A DNA stretch of 64,000 nt, taken from NCBI RefSeq assembly GCF_902859695.1, contig NZ_CADIJL010000006.1:174610-238609 (forward strand). Direction: 5' to 3'. Below are positions 26,873-35,161 of this stretch, piece after piece. Under the pieces are notes generated by a model that saw nothing but the letters and a program-made list of their open reading frames with translations, had not been told where the DNA came from and made no database searches. Position 1 is the stretch's first letter. Each line of letters starts with the position of its first letter. A program made the position numbers and the translations under genes. The stretch comes from Achromobacter ruhlandii. Its GTDB lineage: Bacteria > Pseudomonadota > Gammaproteobacteria > Burkholderiales > Burkholderiaceae_B.

Positions 26873-27364
26873 TCAGTGCTTGTGTTCTCCGGCTGGCGCG
26901 GCCGCCGCCGACAGCGGGCGGGCCTCGGCCGTCACCGGCACGCGCCGTTGCTTGCCATCGGCGTCCTGCACCAGCAGCGTCAGCGCCACCGGGTCGCCCG
27001 CGGAGATCTGCCGGGCCAGGTCGATCAGCATGACGTGGTAGCCGCCCGGCTTGAGTTCCACCGGCTTGCCGGCGGGCAGGTCGATGGCGGACACCTGGCG
27101 CATCTTCATGACGTTGTCCTGCATCGCCATCTCGTGCACCTCGACGTGCCTGGCGGCGTCCGATTCGACGCCAACCAGGCGGGCGGCGGTCGGCGAGGTC
27201 AGGCGCATGAAGACGCCGGTGGCGTGTTGGCTGGGCACGGTGGCGCGGACCCAGGCGTCCTCCACCTTGAGCGAGGCGTCCTGGGCTACGGCGGGCGCGC
27301 CGGCCAGCGCCAGGGCGCCCAGGGCGAAGGCGGCGGCGAGGGATTTGAAGCGAGTCGTTTTCAT
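26873..27364 (-). CDS. periplasmic copper chaperone PCu(A)C
   Basis: A 163-residue protein with signal peptide (cleavage near AVAQ) and the PCuAC fold (DAWVRATVPSQHATGVFMRL). The Cu(I) ligands lie in HVEVHEMAMQDNVMKMR, the His/Met cluster of the family, and a His-rich tail EHKH may bind further copper. It delivers copper to oxidase CuA sites. It follows the SCO gene by 28 bases in one transcription unit. Confidence 0.92.
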   Translation of the reverse strand: MKTTRFKSLAAAFALGALALAGAPAVAQDASLKVEDAWVRATVPSQHATGVFMRLTSPTAARLVGVESDAARHVEVHEMAMQDNVMKMRQVSAIDLPAGKPVELKPGGYHVMLIDLARQISAGDPVALTLLVQDADGKQRRVPVTAEARPLSAAAAPAGEHKH

Positions 27365-27392
27365 CGGAAATTCCTTTTGTCTTGGCGTGGGG

Positions 27393-28010
27393 TCACAGCA
27401 CGGTGCGCAGGTCGGCTGCGCATTCCTCGGCGCTTTGCTGGTGGCGCAGGGCCACGCGCAGCTTGCCTTCGGCGTCGATGACGTAGGTCAGGGCGGTGTG
27501 GTCCATGGTGTAGGACGAGCCGGTCGGCACCTTCTGGTAGAACACCTTGAACGATTGGGCGGCGGCGCGGGTCTGCTCGGCGTCGCCGCGCAGGCCGACG
27601 AACGCCGGGTCGAAGGCCTGCATGTAGGCCTGCAGGATCTCGGGCGTGTCGCGCTCCGGGTCCACGGTGATGAACAGCACCTGCAGCTTGGCGGCGTCGG
27701 CGCCCAGCAGGTTCTTGATCTCCAGCGCGCGGGTCAGCGCGGTGGGGCAGACGTCCGGGCATTGGGTGAAGCCGAAGAACAGCATCACGGTCTTGCCGCG
27801 ATAGTCGGCCAGCTGGCGTTGCCGGCCTTCGGTGTCTTGTAGCTGGAAGTCGCCGGTGGGCATGCTGGACAGATCCATGCCGTTGATCTTGGGGGCGTCG
27901 GGCCCGCAGCCGGCCAGGGGCAGCAAGGCCAGGGCCGACAGCAGCCGGCGCCGGTCACGGTTGGGCGCCGACGGCGCGCCCAGGGGCGCGCGCGGGGGAA
28001 GGGAATGCAT
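27393..28010 (-). CDS. SCO1/SenC-family copper assembly lipoprotein
   Basis: A 205-residue thioredoxin-fold protein. The lipobox PLAGC places Cys35 at the membrane. Copper ligands are Cys84 and Cys88 (FTQCPDVCP) and His171 (TMDHTAL), the SCO set. It metallates or reduces CuA sites. The local oxidase CyoABCD lacks CuA, so the target is presumably an aa3 or other oxidase elsewhere. Confidence 0.93.
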   Translation of the reverse strand: MHSLPPRAPLGAPSAPNRDRRRLLSALALLPLAGCGPDAPKINGMDLSSMPTGDFQLQDTEGRQRQLADYRGKTVMLFFGFTQCPDVCPTALTRALEIKNLLGADAAKLQVLFITVDPERDTPEILQAYMQAFDPAFVGLRGDAEQTRAAAQSFKVFYQKVPTGSSYTMDHTALTYVIDAEGKLRVALRHQQSAEECAADLRTVL

Positions 28011-28068
28011 GAAAACCTCGTGGCTTGACGTTCGCGTGGGCGCGGCGGGGCCGCGCGTGAAGGCGGAG

Positions 28069-28503
28069 TCAGGCCAGGCGAGGCGGGGCGCGCGAGCCTA
28101 GCGGCGGCCCTTGGGCCGGTTGCACGGGCAGCGCGAGCGGGGCCGGCGCGGCCGGGGCGGGCCGGCCGCTGGCCAGCGCCAGCGGTGTGGTGGGCGAGGC
28201 GGGCGCGGGCGTGACGTGCGCCAGCAGGCCGAACGGACATTGCGCGCCGGTATCGGCATTGGAGTGGGCGCCGGCACCCGCGTCGCCCTTGCCGGCGGGC
28301 GAGAGCGCCAGCCGCAGCGTGGACAGGTCGCCGGCGGCCGAGCAGAAAGTGACCTCGATGCGGCCATCGTGCAGCGCGCGCGTGTCGGGCATGTAGCCCG
28401 CCGGCACCACCGCGCGCAGCAGCAGCGCCAGGAACGCCAGCCACAGCACGCCGCGGACGCGCACGGCGTCACGGGGGCGTGGAGGTCGGATCAAGGCGGA
28501 CAT
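28069..28503 (-). CDS. DUF2946 family protein
   Basis: A 144-residue protein with one N-terminal hydrophobic helix (VLWLAFLALLLRAVVPAGYM) followed by a His/Cys-containing loop (QCPFGLLAH) and an Ala/Pro-rich tail. This is DUF2946, usually found in copper and metal operons. Its position 58 bases upstream of the SCO gene on the same strand supports a metal-related role. The exact function is unknown. Confidence 0.75.
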   Translation of the reverse strand: MSALIRPPRPRDAVRVRGVLWLAFLALLLRAVVPAGYMPDTRALHDGRIEVTFCSAAGDLSTLRLALSPAGKGDAGAGAHSNADTGAQCPFGLLAHVTPAPASPTTPLALASGRPAPAAPAPLALPVQPAQGPPLGSRAPPRLA

Positions 28504-28535
28504 GGGGCGATTGTAGGCCCTGTGGCCAGCGCGGT

Positions 28536-30053
28536 TCAGGTGTCGGGGTCCAGGCGCCGGATCAGGGCGATGTAGCGGCGCCGGGCCTGGTCAGCCGGCA
28601 GGCCGGCCAGCAGGCGCCAGGTGGTGTATTCGATCTGCTCGCGCACCGTGGCCGCGGCGGGGGGCTGGGCGGGGGCGTCGCCCTGCCGCGCCTGCCGCTC
28701 GTAGGCGTGCAGGCGGATGGCGACGCTGGTGGAGGGCGCCTGCGGCAAGGCCCGCAGTTCGATCACCGCGGCCTCGAATGCGTCCTCCAGTTCCGCGGCG
28801 GGGATGGCCAGCGTGGCCGGATCCATGGCGTCGCCTTCGGGCTCCAGGCCGCTGGCCACGGCCAGCCGCCGCCACAGCGCGTCTTCGGCGGCCGGGTCGG
28901 CGGCCTGCGAGGTGACCTTGACGATGCTGTTGTTGCGCAGGCGCAGCGTATGGGTGGAGGCGCCGCGGTGAATCGTGGCGCCGTCGCGCACCTGGAAGGT
29001 CAGCGGCACGGCGATGGCACGGCCAGCCAGCGCCGGCTGGCCGACGCTGTCGACCGTGAAGGTATTGCGCGAATAGTCCATCACGCGCGAGAACAGGTCG
29101 ATCAGGCCGCCCCGGCCCTGGTAGGTGCCGCTCAGGGGGTTGTCGCCGTCTTCCTGCCAGACCACGTCTTCGGAGAACAATGGGAACAGCGCCTCGTACT
29201 GGCCCGACAGCAGCGCCTCGCGGTAGTGGCCGAGGATGCGCTCGATTTCGTCGCCGCTCATCGCGGCGGCGCGGCCCGGACGGGTGGTGTCGGGAGACTT
29301 GTCCATGAACCGCAGGATGTCGGCGGCGACCCGGTCGCGGTCGTTGTCCACGCAGATCATGTGGTAGCTGTTGTCCAGCAGCACCAGGCGGCTGTCGGCA
29401 ATGGCGTCGTTCAGGAAATGGGCCGAGCGCACCGAGGTCAGTTCGTCCTCGTGCGCGTGGATGATCAGGCTGGGGCAGGTGATGGCGCTGAGCCCGCGCT
29501 GCACGAAGCGGCGCAGGCGGTCCACCTCGCGGATGCAGGCCAGCGGCACCCAGCGGTAGTGGAAATTCTCGCCGCGCTCGAACTTGGCCTTGACGATCGA
29601 ACGGACCAGTTCATTCTTGATGCCGTAGGGCTCTTCCTCCTCGACCCGCATGCGCGCGGCCAGGCCGGGGATGCGATAGACCAGGTTGCGCAGGCCGCGA
29701 TACCAGGGCGTGCTCCAGCCGTCGATGAAGACGGGCGCGGCCAGGCTCACCAGCTTGCCCTTGCGGTGCTCGACGCGCTTGCACAACTCCACCGCCAGCA
29801 GCGCGCCCAGGCACATGCCGACCACATGCAGCGTGTCGTGGCGTGCGGCCACTTCACGGTACTTGGCGGTGACGGCATCGATCCAGTCCTCGGCGCGCAC
29901 CGGCAGCAGGTCCTCGGGCGTGGTGCCGTGGCCGGGCAGCGTCAGCGTGTGCGTCTCGATGCCGGCGCGCTTGAGGATCTTGTGCAGCGATCCCAGGTCG
30001 TACTGGGTCCCGCCCAAGCCGTGGATGAGCAGGGCGCCGGTGCTAGTGGACAT
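28536..30053 (-). CDS. alpha/beta hydrolase (Cys nucleophile) - NTF2-like - ACBP-like fusion
   Basis: A 505-residue cytoplasmic protein in three parts. Residues 1-255 are an esterase-like alpha/beta hydrolase: oxyanion HG (11-12), nucleophile elbow GMCLG with Cys81 where Ser is usual, Asp203 (HEDEL) and His231 (SYHMICVDND). Residues 266-385 look NTF2/SnoaL-like (YREALLSGQYEALFPLFSED). Residues 418-505 align with acyl-CoA-binding protein (FEAAVIELRALPQAPS, YERQARQGD, TTWRLLAGL, RRYIALIRRL), but ligand residues Tyr28 and Lys54 of ACBP are not kept and Lys32 is Arg. It overlaps the sensor gene by 11 bases. Cys nucleophiles and an acyl-CoA domain hint at an acyltransferase. Confidence 0.8.
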   Translation of the reverse strand: MSTSTGALLIHGLGGTQYDLGSLHKILKRAGIETHTLTLPGHGTTPEDLLPVRAEDWIDAVTAKYREVAARHDTLHVVGMCLGALLAVELCKRVEHRKGKLVSLAAPVFIDGWSTPWYRGLRNLVYRIPGLAARMRVEEEEPYGIKNELVRSIVKAKFERGENFHYRWVPLACIREVDRLRRFVQRGLSAITCPSLIIHAHEDELTSVRSAHFLNDAIADSRLVLLDNSYHMICVDNDRDRVAADILRFMDKSPDTTRPGRAAAMSGDEIERILGHYREALLSGQYEALFPLFSEDVVWQEDGDNPLSGTYQGRGGLIDLFSRVMDYSRNTFTVDSVGQPALAGRAIAVPLTFQVRDGATIHRGASTHTLRLRNNSIVKVTSQAADPAAEDALWRRLAVASGLEPEGDAMDPATLAIPAAELEDAFEAAVIELRALPQAPSTSVAIRLHAYERQARQGDAPAQPPAAATVREQIEYTTWRLLAGLPADQARRRYIALIRRLDPDT

Positions 30054-31332
30054 CTGCCTGCTCGATTTCGCCCAGGCGCCACATGCCGGCGACGACGGCG
30101 ACGCTGCCGTCGAAATCCTCCAGCGGCGAACCGCGGTCGCTGATCACGCGCCAGCCGCCGCCGGCGTGCGCGACACGGAACAGCAGCGGCGTGCGGTCTT
30201 GGGCGCCGGCGCGGCGCGCGGCCCAGTGCAGCGTCAGGCGCGCGCGGTCGTCCGGGTGGGCCAGGGCCAGCAGGGCGTCCAGGCTGGCAATGGCATTTGC
30301 CTGCACGCCCAGGGCGCCTTGCAGGTCGCCGGCCAGTTCGAGCGAGCCGTCGAACGGGTTGTAGCGGTACATCAGCTGGTGGCTGCCGGCCAGCGCCAGG
30401 TCGAAGCGGCCGCGCCACTGCTCGGCGTTTTCGAGTTCCTGCGCGCGGGCGGCGCGCAGCGTATTGACCAGCAGGATCAGCAGCGCGGTGACCACCAGGT
30501 AGACCTGGGTGGCCAGCAGCACGTGCCAATGGTCGTTGGCTTCGACGAACGGCCCTTCGCCCTGCGCGCTCTGGTACAGCGCCATCAGGGCCAGCGTGAT
30601 GACGGCCAGGGTGCCGCCCGGCGCGCCCCATACCAGCGCGGTCAGCACCGCGAACACCAGCGGCAGATAGGTCAGTTCGAAGGTGACGACGTACGGCAGG
30701 TTCTTGATCATGTCGCCGTCGAAAGTCATGAAGGTCGACACGATCAGCGCGGCGTAGGCGATGACCCCCAGCACCAGGTCGCGCTTGCGCGGGCCGCCCG
30801 AGCGGCGCGGGCGGAAATGGGCCCATACCGTCAGGGCCGGCGCCACGATCAGGATGCCGGCCAGGTAGGCCGCGACCCAGGTGCGCAACCGCACCCAGGC
30901 ATGCGCTTCCTGGGTCAGCCATAGCCAGCCGCCGCCCAGCAGCGCCGACAGGCCGGCGCCCGCCACCGCGCCGGCCAGCAGCGCCGCGACCAGGCCGAGT
31001 CCGCCCTCGCGCGGCGCCAGGCGCTGCACCGTCCAGGCCGCCAGCAAGCTGGACACGCTGGCGGTGATGGCGAACACCAGGGCGGTGGCGGGCTGGCCGC
31101 GCGTGAAGCTGGTCAGCACCAGTTGCGCGCAGAAGAAGGCGGCCAGCAGCAGCGGCCAGTTGCGGCGCTGGGTCAGCAGGTAGGCGCCCACCGCCACGCC
31201 GGGCGGCAGCCAGACGAACACGGCGTGGCTGACCGGATCGTTGAGCAGGCGCGAGAAGACGCCGCACAGCAGGTAGGGGATGGCCCACAGCAGGCAGTAC
31301 AGGTTTCTTCGGGGCGCTTGGGGTGTTCCCAT
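30043..31332 (-). CDS. MASE1-domain membrane sensor with PAS-like C-terminus
   Basis: A 429-residue protein. Residues 1-300 have eight or more helices and the MASE1 pattern (FVWLPPGVAVGAYLLTQRRN near the start). After a coiled linker, a PAS-like fold occupies about 320-420 (FDLALAGSHQLMYRYNPFDG). No GGDEF, EAL, kinase or other output domain follows, unlike most MASE1 proteins. Its last 11 bases overlap the hydrolase/ACBP gene, so the two are coupled. It may signal through that partner. Confidence 0.82.
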   Translation of the reverse strand: MGTPQAPRRNLYCLLWAIPYLLCGVFSRLLNDPVSHAVFVWLPPGVAVGAYLLTQRRNWPLLLAAFFCAQLVLTSFTRGQPATALVFAITASVSSLLAAWTVQRLAPREGGLGLVAALLAGAVAGAGLSALLGGGWLWLTQEAHAWVRLRTWVAAYLAGILIVAPALTVWAHFRPRRSGGPRKRDLVLGVIAYAALIVSTFMTFDGDMIKNLPYVVTFELTYLPLVFAVLTALVWGAPGGTLAVITLALMALYQSAQGEGPFVEANDHWHVLLATQVYLVVTALLILLVNTLRAARAQELENAEQWRGRFDLALAGSHQLMYRYNPFDGSLELAGDLQGALGVQANAIASLDALLALAHPDDRARLTLHWAARRAGAQDRTPLLFRVAHAGGGWRVISDRGSPLEDFDGSVAVVAGMWRLGEIEQADVH

Positions 31333-31500
31333 ATCGTTCCTTGCAGACGCGGTAATCCATGGCGAGCGCGGCTCGCGGCGATCCGCGGGGTTATACAACA
31401 CGGCCCGGCAGCGTCCGCGAAAGTTGCCGGCAGGCATACCGCCGTTCGAAAATCTTGGTACCCTTGGACGCAGTCGTGTCTCACTCCGTTCCAGGATTCA

Positions 31501-32286
31501 GTGCTCTCCTTGCCCGCCCAGACCCTGCCAGCCCCCGATTCCATTGCCGTTGCCGGGTTCGCCCGGGCTCGCCTGCCTGCCCGTGGCGTCATCCGGTCAG
31601 TCCGGCTGGCGCTGCTGGCCGCGTTGCTGGCGTTGCTGGCGGCGTGCGGCACGACCAAGGTCCAGCCCGGCTATTACCGGGTGCAGTCGGGCGACACGCT
31701 GACGCAGATCGCGCGCAAGCAAGGCACCAGCGTATCCAACCTGGCGCGCTGGAACAACCTGTCGAACACCAATGCGATCGAGGTGGGCCAGATGTTGCGG
31801 GTGGCGCCGCCGGCCGGCCAGGCCAGCACTTCCGCGCCTGCCACCTCGCGGCCCAAGGCCTCGGGCGGCTCGCGCGCGCCCGCCGCCAGCATGGGCAAGC
31901 GCCGCACCGCGCCGCCGGGGGCGATTTCCCTGGTGTGGCCGGCGCAGGGCAAGGTGACCCGCGGCTACGACGGTTCGGGGTCGAACGGCATCGTCATTTC
32001 CAATGCCACAGGCACGCCGGTGGTGGCGGCGGCGGCGGGCACCGTTGCCTATTCCGGCAGCGGCCTGCGCGGCTATGGGCATCTGGTGATCGTCAAGCAT
32101 AACGCCAGCTTCCTCAGCATCTATGCCCACAACAGCAAGCTGCTGGTCAAGGAAGGCCAGCGCGTGAGCCAGGGGCAGAAAATCGCCGAAATGGGCAATA
32201 GCGACAGCAAGCAGGTGGGACTGTACTTCGAATTGCGCTACGACGGCCAGGCGGTCGACCCGGCCGGGTCGTTGCCCGGGAAGTAG
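31501..32286 (+). CDS. LysM and degenerate LytM/M23 lipoprotein (NlpD-like)
   Basis: A 261-residue envelope protein. The GTG at 31501 gives a signal with lipobox LLAAC. A LysM domain follows (YYRVQSGDTLTQIARKQGTS), then an Ala/Ser/Pro linker and a LytM domain from about residue 145. The LytM zinc ligands are largely lost: the first His region reads RGYDGSG and the HxH region reads LYFELR. It is therefore probably an amidase activator like NlpD or EnvC and not a hydrolase. A ribosome site AGGA is close to the start; the start is the least certain point. Confidence 0.85.
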   Translation: MLSLPAQTLPAPDSIAVAGFARARLPARGVIRSVRLALLAALLALLAACGTTKVQPGYYRVQSGDTLTQIARKQGTSVSNLARWNNLSNTNAIEVGQMLRVAPPAGQASTSAPATSRPKASGGSRAPAASMGKRRTAPPGAISLVWPAQGKVTRGYDGSGSNGIVISNATGTPVVAAAAGTVAYSGSGLRGYGHLVIVKHNASFLSIYAHNSKLLVKEGQRVSQGQKIAEMGNSDSKQVGLYFELRYDGQAVDPAGSLPGK

Positions 32287-32663
32287 GGGAGCCCCCACGC
32301 GGCGCGCGCTTTGCGCGCTTGCTGCCCCCCGAGGGGGCTGCCCGGCCTTCGGGCGGCCGGGCGGCCGGGCGGCTATTTTTTTGTGGCGGTGTTGTAAGGG
32401 GGCGGGCGCGCGCGATCGGGCTTGGCGCCTCCGAGGGGGCTGCCCGGGCTTCCGGCCGCCGGGCGGCTATTTTTTTGTGGCAGTGTTGTAAGGGGGCGGG
32501 CACGCGCGAGCGGGCTTGGCGCCTCCGAGGGGGGCTGCCCAGGCTTCGGGCGGCTGAGCGGCCGGGCGGTTTTTTTTTGTGGCGGTGTTGTAAAGGGCGG
32601 GCGTGCTCGATGGGGGCTTGGCGCCTCCATGGGAGGACTGCCCGGCCTTCGCCGGGCGCCGCC
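32287..32663. repeat. three imperfect GC-rich repeats with T-runs
   Basis: A block without genes. GTGGCGGTGTTGTAA (or one variant) begins at 32383, 32477 and 32579, each preceded by a GGCC/GGGCGGC-rich stretch and a run of seven to nine T, and followed by a GC-rich spacer to GCTTGGCGCCTCC. Periods are 94 and 102 bases. GCGCGC-TTT-GCGCGC (32304-32318) and CCCCC/GGGGG hairpins open the block. Each unit resembles a terminator facing plus, but the copies look like an expanded intergenic repeat. Confidence 0.8.
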
Positions 32664-33425
32664 TCAGCCGATCTGGCCGGCGTCCTGCGTCAGCGTCGAG
32701 ATGAATGTCGCGGTGCGCGGGTCGCGCGGGCGGGTGAAGAGGTCGCGCGAGGCGCCGGCTTCGACCACGTTGCCATCGAGCAGGAACACCGCTTCACGCG
32801 AGACGCTGGCGGCCAGGCGCAGGTCGTGCGTGGCCATGAGCATGGTCATGCCTTCGGCGGCCAGCTGGCGCAGCACGTCCACCACCTCGGCCGCCAGGCC
32901 GGGGTCGAGCGCCGAGGTCGGCTCGTCGCACAGCAGCACGCGGGGAGCGGGCGCCAGGGCGCGGGCGATCGCCACGCGCTGCTGCTGGCCGCCCGACAGA
33001 TTGGCCGGCCAGGCCTCGGCCTTGTCCAGCATGTTGACCTTGCGCAGCAGCTCCTCGGCGCGGGCGCGGGCGCGGTCGGCCGGCCATTTCTGCACCGTCA
33101 CCAATCCCTCCATCACGTTGCCGATGACGGTCTGGTGCGGAAACAGCTGGAAGTTCTGGAACACCATGCCGGTCTGCATGCGCACCCGCTGCACCTGGTC
33201 GCGCGAAAGCTTTTCGCCGGGCTCGAACTCGATCCGCTCGGGGCCGATCTCAAGCGTGCCGCGGTCGGGCACTTCCAGCAGGTTGACGCAGCGCAGCAGG
33301 GTGCTCTTGCCGCTGCCGGACGGGCCGATCAGGGCGGTGACGCTGCCTTCGGCGATGGCCACGTCGACCTGCTTGAGCACCAGGTTGCCGCCAAAGGACT
33401 TTTCGATCTTTTCCAGGCGGATCAT
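32664..33425 (-). CDS. amino-acid ABC importer ATP-binding protein
   Basis: A 253-residue polar-amino-acid ATPase. Walker A is GPSGSGKST, the signature LSGGQQQRVAIARAL, Walker B LLCDEPTSALDP, and the switch His is in MATHDL. It energises uptake with the adjacent permease, whose stop it overlaps by four bases (33422-33425). The closest families are cystine, glutamine and histidine importers. Confidence 0.95.
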   Translation of the reverse strand: MIRLEKIEKSFGGNLVLKQVDVAIAEGSVTALIGPSGSGKSTLLRCVNLLEVPDRGTLEIGPERIEFEPGEKLSRDQVQRVRMQTGMVFQNFQLFPHQTVIGNVMEGLVTVQKWPADRARARAEELLRKVNMLDKAEAWPANLSGGQQQRVAIARALAPAPRVLLCDEPTSALDPGLAAEVVDVLRQLAAEGMTMLMATHDLRLAASVSREAVFLLDGNVVEAGASRDLFTRPRDPRTATFISTLTQDAGQIG

Positions 33426-34171
33426 CGGTTTTTCTCGGAAAACACCGCGTGCTGGCCGAAGCGCCGTTCCAGGCGCACCTGGGCGGCGGACAGCACCGAG
33501 CTGAACACCAGGTAGATCAGCGCGGCCTCGGTGTACAGGATCAGCGGTTCGTACGTGACGGCGGCGATGCGCTGGGCCGCCTGGAAGATCTCGGGCACCG
33601 TCAGCACGGCGGCCAGCGAGGTGTCCTTGACCAGCGCGATGAAGGAGTTCGACAGCGGCGGCACGGCCACCCGCGCGGCTTGCGGCAGCACGGTGCGGCG
33701 CAGCGCCTGGGCGCGCGTCATGCTCAGCGAATAGGCCGCTTCCCACTGGCCCTTGGAGATCGACTCGATGGCGCCGCGGATCACTTCGGAGTTGTAGGCG
33801 CCGACGTTCAGGGTGAAGCCGATCAGCGCGGCCGGCAGCGGGTCGAGCACCACGCCGACGCTGGGCAGGCCGTAGAAGATCACGAACAGCTGCACCAGCA
33901 GCGGCGTGCCGCGGATCAGCCAGACGTAGAAACGCACCAGCGCCACCAGCGGCGCCGGCCCGAACAGCCGGATCAGCGCCACCACGAAGGCCAGCGCCAG
34001 CCCCAGCGCGAACGACATCAATGTCAGCGGGACGGTGAACACCAGGCCGGCGTGCAGCAAGGGCCAGAACGAGTCGGCCATCAACTGCACCCAGGCCGGC
34101 ACCGCCAGGGTGTCGACCTGGGACAGAACCCAGTCGGGCAGGACGTTGTGCAGCCAGGCGGGGAGCGTCAT
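33422..34171 (-). CDS. amino-acid ABC importer permease
   Basis: A 249-residue HisMQ-type permease with five or six helices and the EAA loop NSEVIRGAIESISKGQWEAA near residues 135-160. The ATPase contact follows the loop. It is likely a homodimer since only one permease gene is present, as in TcyL-like and GlnP systems. It is 12 bases downstream of the binding-protein gene. Confidence 0.94.
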   Translation of the reverse strand: MTLPAWLHNVLPDWVLSQVDTLAVPAWVQLMADSFWPLLHAGLVFTVPLTLMSFALGLALAFVVALIRLFGPAPLVALVRFYVWLIRGTPLLVQLFVIFYGLPSVGVVLDPLPAALIGFTLNVGAYNSEVIRGAIESISKGQWEAAYSLSMTRAQALRRTVLPQAARVAVPPLSNSFIALVKDTSLAAVLTVPEIFQAAQRIAAVTYEPLILYTEAALIYLVFSSVLSAAQVRLERRFGQHAVFSEKNR

Positions 34172-34183
34172 GGAGCGGGCCGC

Positions 34184-34969
34184 TTATTGCTGCGCCGACA
34201 GGTCCGTGCCGAAGTACTTGACCGAGATGGTCTTGTAGGTGCCGTCGGCCTTGATATCGGCCAGCGCCTTGTTGATGGCGGCCACCAGTTCGGGATTGTT
34301 CTTGCGCAGCAGCACGCCGGAGTTGCTGAATTCGGCGGCCTTGTCGGTGGCGGCGATCTTGACCTTGGCGTTGGGCTTCTGCTTCTTGAAGTCCAGGAAC
34401 GACAGGTTGTCGTTGACGGTGGCCTCGACGCGGCCCGAGGTCAGCAGGTCGATGGCTTCGTTGAAGCCCTGCACCGCGACCACTTCCGCGCCATGGCTCT
34501 GCGCCAGCTTGCCGAAGTTGCTGGTGAGCGTGTTGGCGGACTTTTTGCCCTTCAGATCGGCGAACGACTTGATGGTGGTGTTGTCGTCGCGCACGATCAG
34601 CACGGCGGCCGACGAGATGTAGGGATCGGAGAAATCGTACTTGGCGCGGCGCGCGTCGGTGATGCCGACCTGGTTGATGACGGCGTCGTAGCGCTTGGCG
34701 TCGAGCCCGGCGATCAGGCCGTCCCACTTGCCTTCGACGAATTCGGCCTTGACGCCCAGGCGCTGGGCAATGGCGCGCCCAATGTCGACGTCAAAACCGG
34801 TAAGCTGGCCGGAGGCGTCGTGGAAGGTGAAGGGAGCGTAGGTGCCTTCGGTGCCGATCTTGAACACGCCGGCGGACTTGATCTGGTCCAGCCCCGACTG
34901 GGCGTGGGCGGTGGACAGGGCGGCGACCTGGACCAGGCCGGCGATGAACAACGAGCGCAAGAGTTTCAT
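34184..34969 (-). CDS. amino-acid (probably cystine) ABC binding protein
   Basis: A 261-residue periplasmic protein with signal peptide MKLLRSLFIAGLVQVAALST (cleavage near AHAQ). The SBP family-3 fold is clear: GTEGTYAPFTFHDASGQLTG, then FVEGKWDGLIAGLDAKRYD. This pattern is closest to FliY/TcyJ cystine-binding proteins, so cystine is the favoured ligand; other amino acids are possible. It is the first gene of the importer operon. Confidence 0.9.
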   Translation of the reverse strand: MKLLRSLFIAGLVQVAALSTAHAQSGLDQIKSAGVFKIGTEGTYAPFTFHDASGQLTGFDVDIGRAIAQRLGVKAEFVEGKWDGLIAGLDAKRYDAVINQVGITDARRAKYDFSDPYISSAAVLIVRDDNTTIKSFADLKGKKSANTLTSNFGKLAQSHGAEVVAVQGFNEAIDLLTSGRVEATVNDNLSFLDFKKQKPNAKVKIAATDKAAEFSNSGVLLRKNNPELVAAINKALADIKADGTYKTISVKYFGTDLSAQQ

Positions 34970-35161
34970 GGCAATGCTCCACGGATGAGGGATCACTGCG
35001 AAAGGCCCGCGCGGATCGCGCCGCCTTCCGGTGTAGCCGCACTCTAACAACGCGTCTATTTTTCCACAAAGCATAAGGAATAGTAAAAATATAGCGGCAA
35101 GTCATATGCGGTATTCGCGCCCCGGGCCGCCCGGCCCGGGGTTCATCCAGGCGGTATCCAG
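34970..35161. other. intergenic region upstream of the ABC importer
   Basis: A 192-base gap between the divergent binding-protein and peptidase genes. It is AT-rich at 35041-35100 (TATTTTTCCACAAAGCATAA, then GTAAAAATATAG), so it probably holds promoters for both. I see no clear symmetrical site. Confidence 0.4.

Noticed and set aside
28536..30053. Calling the Cys-nucleophile enzyme a PHA synthase
   Set aside because: It shares only the GxCxG elbow; the length, lack of the N-terminal PHA synthase region and the Est30-like His context do not fit.
32325..32663. CRISPR-like array in the GC-rich repeat block
   Set aside because: Units are about 95-100 bases with only three copies, the spacers are not unique in the CRISPR sense, and there are no cas genes.
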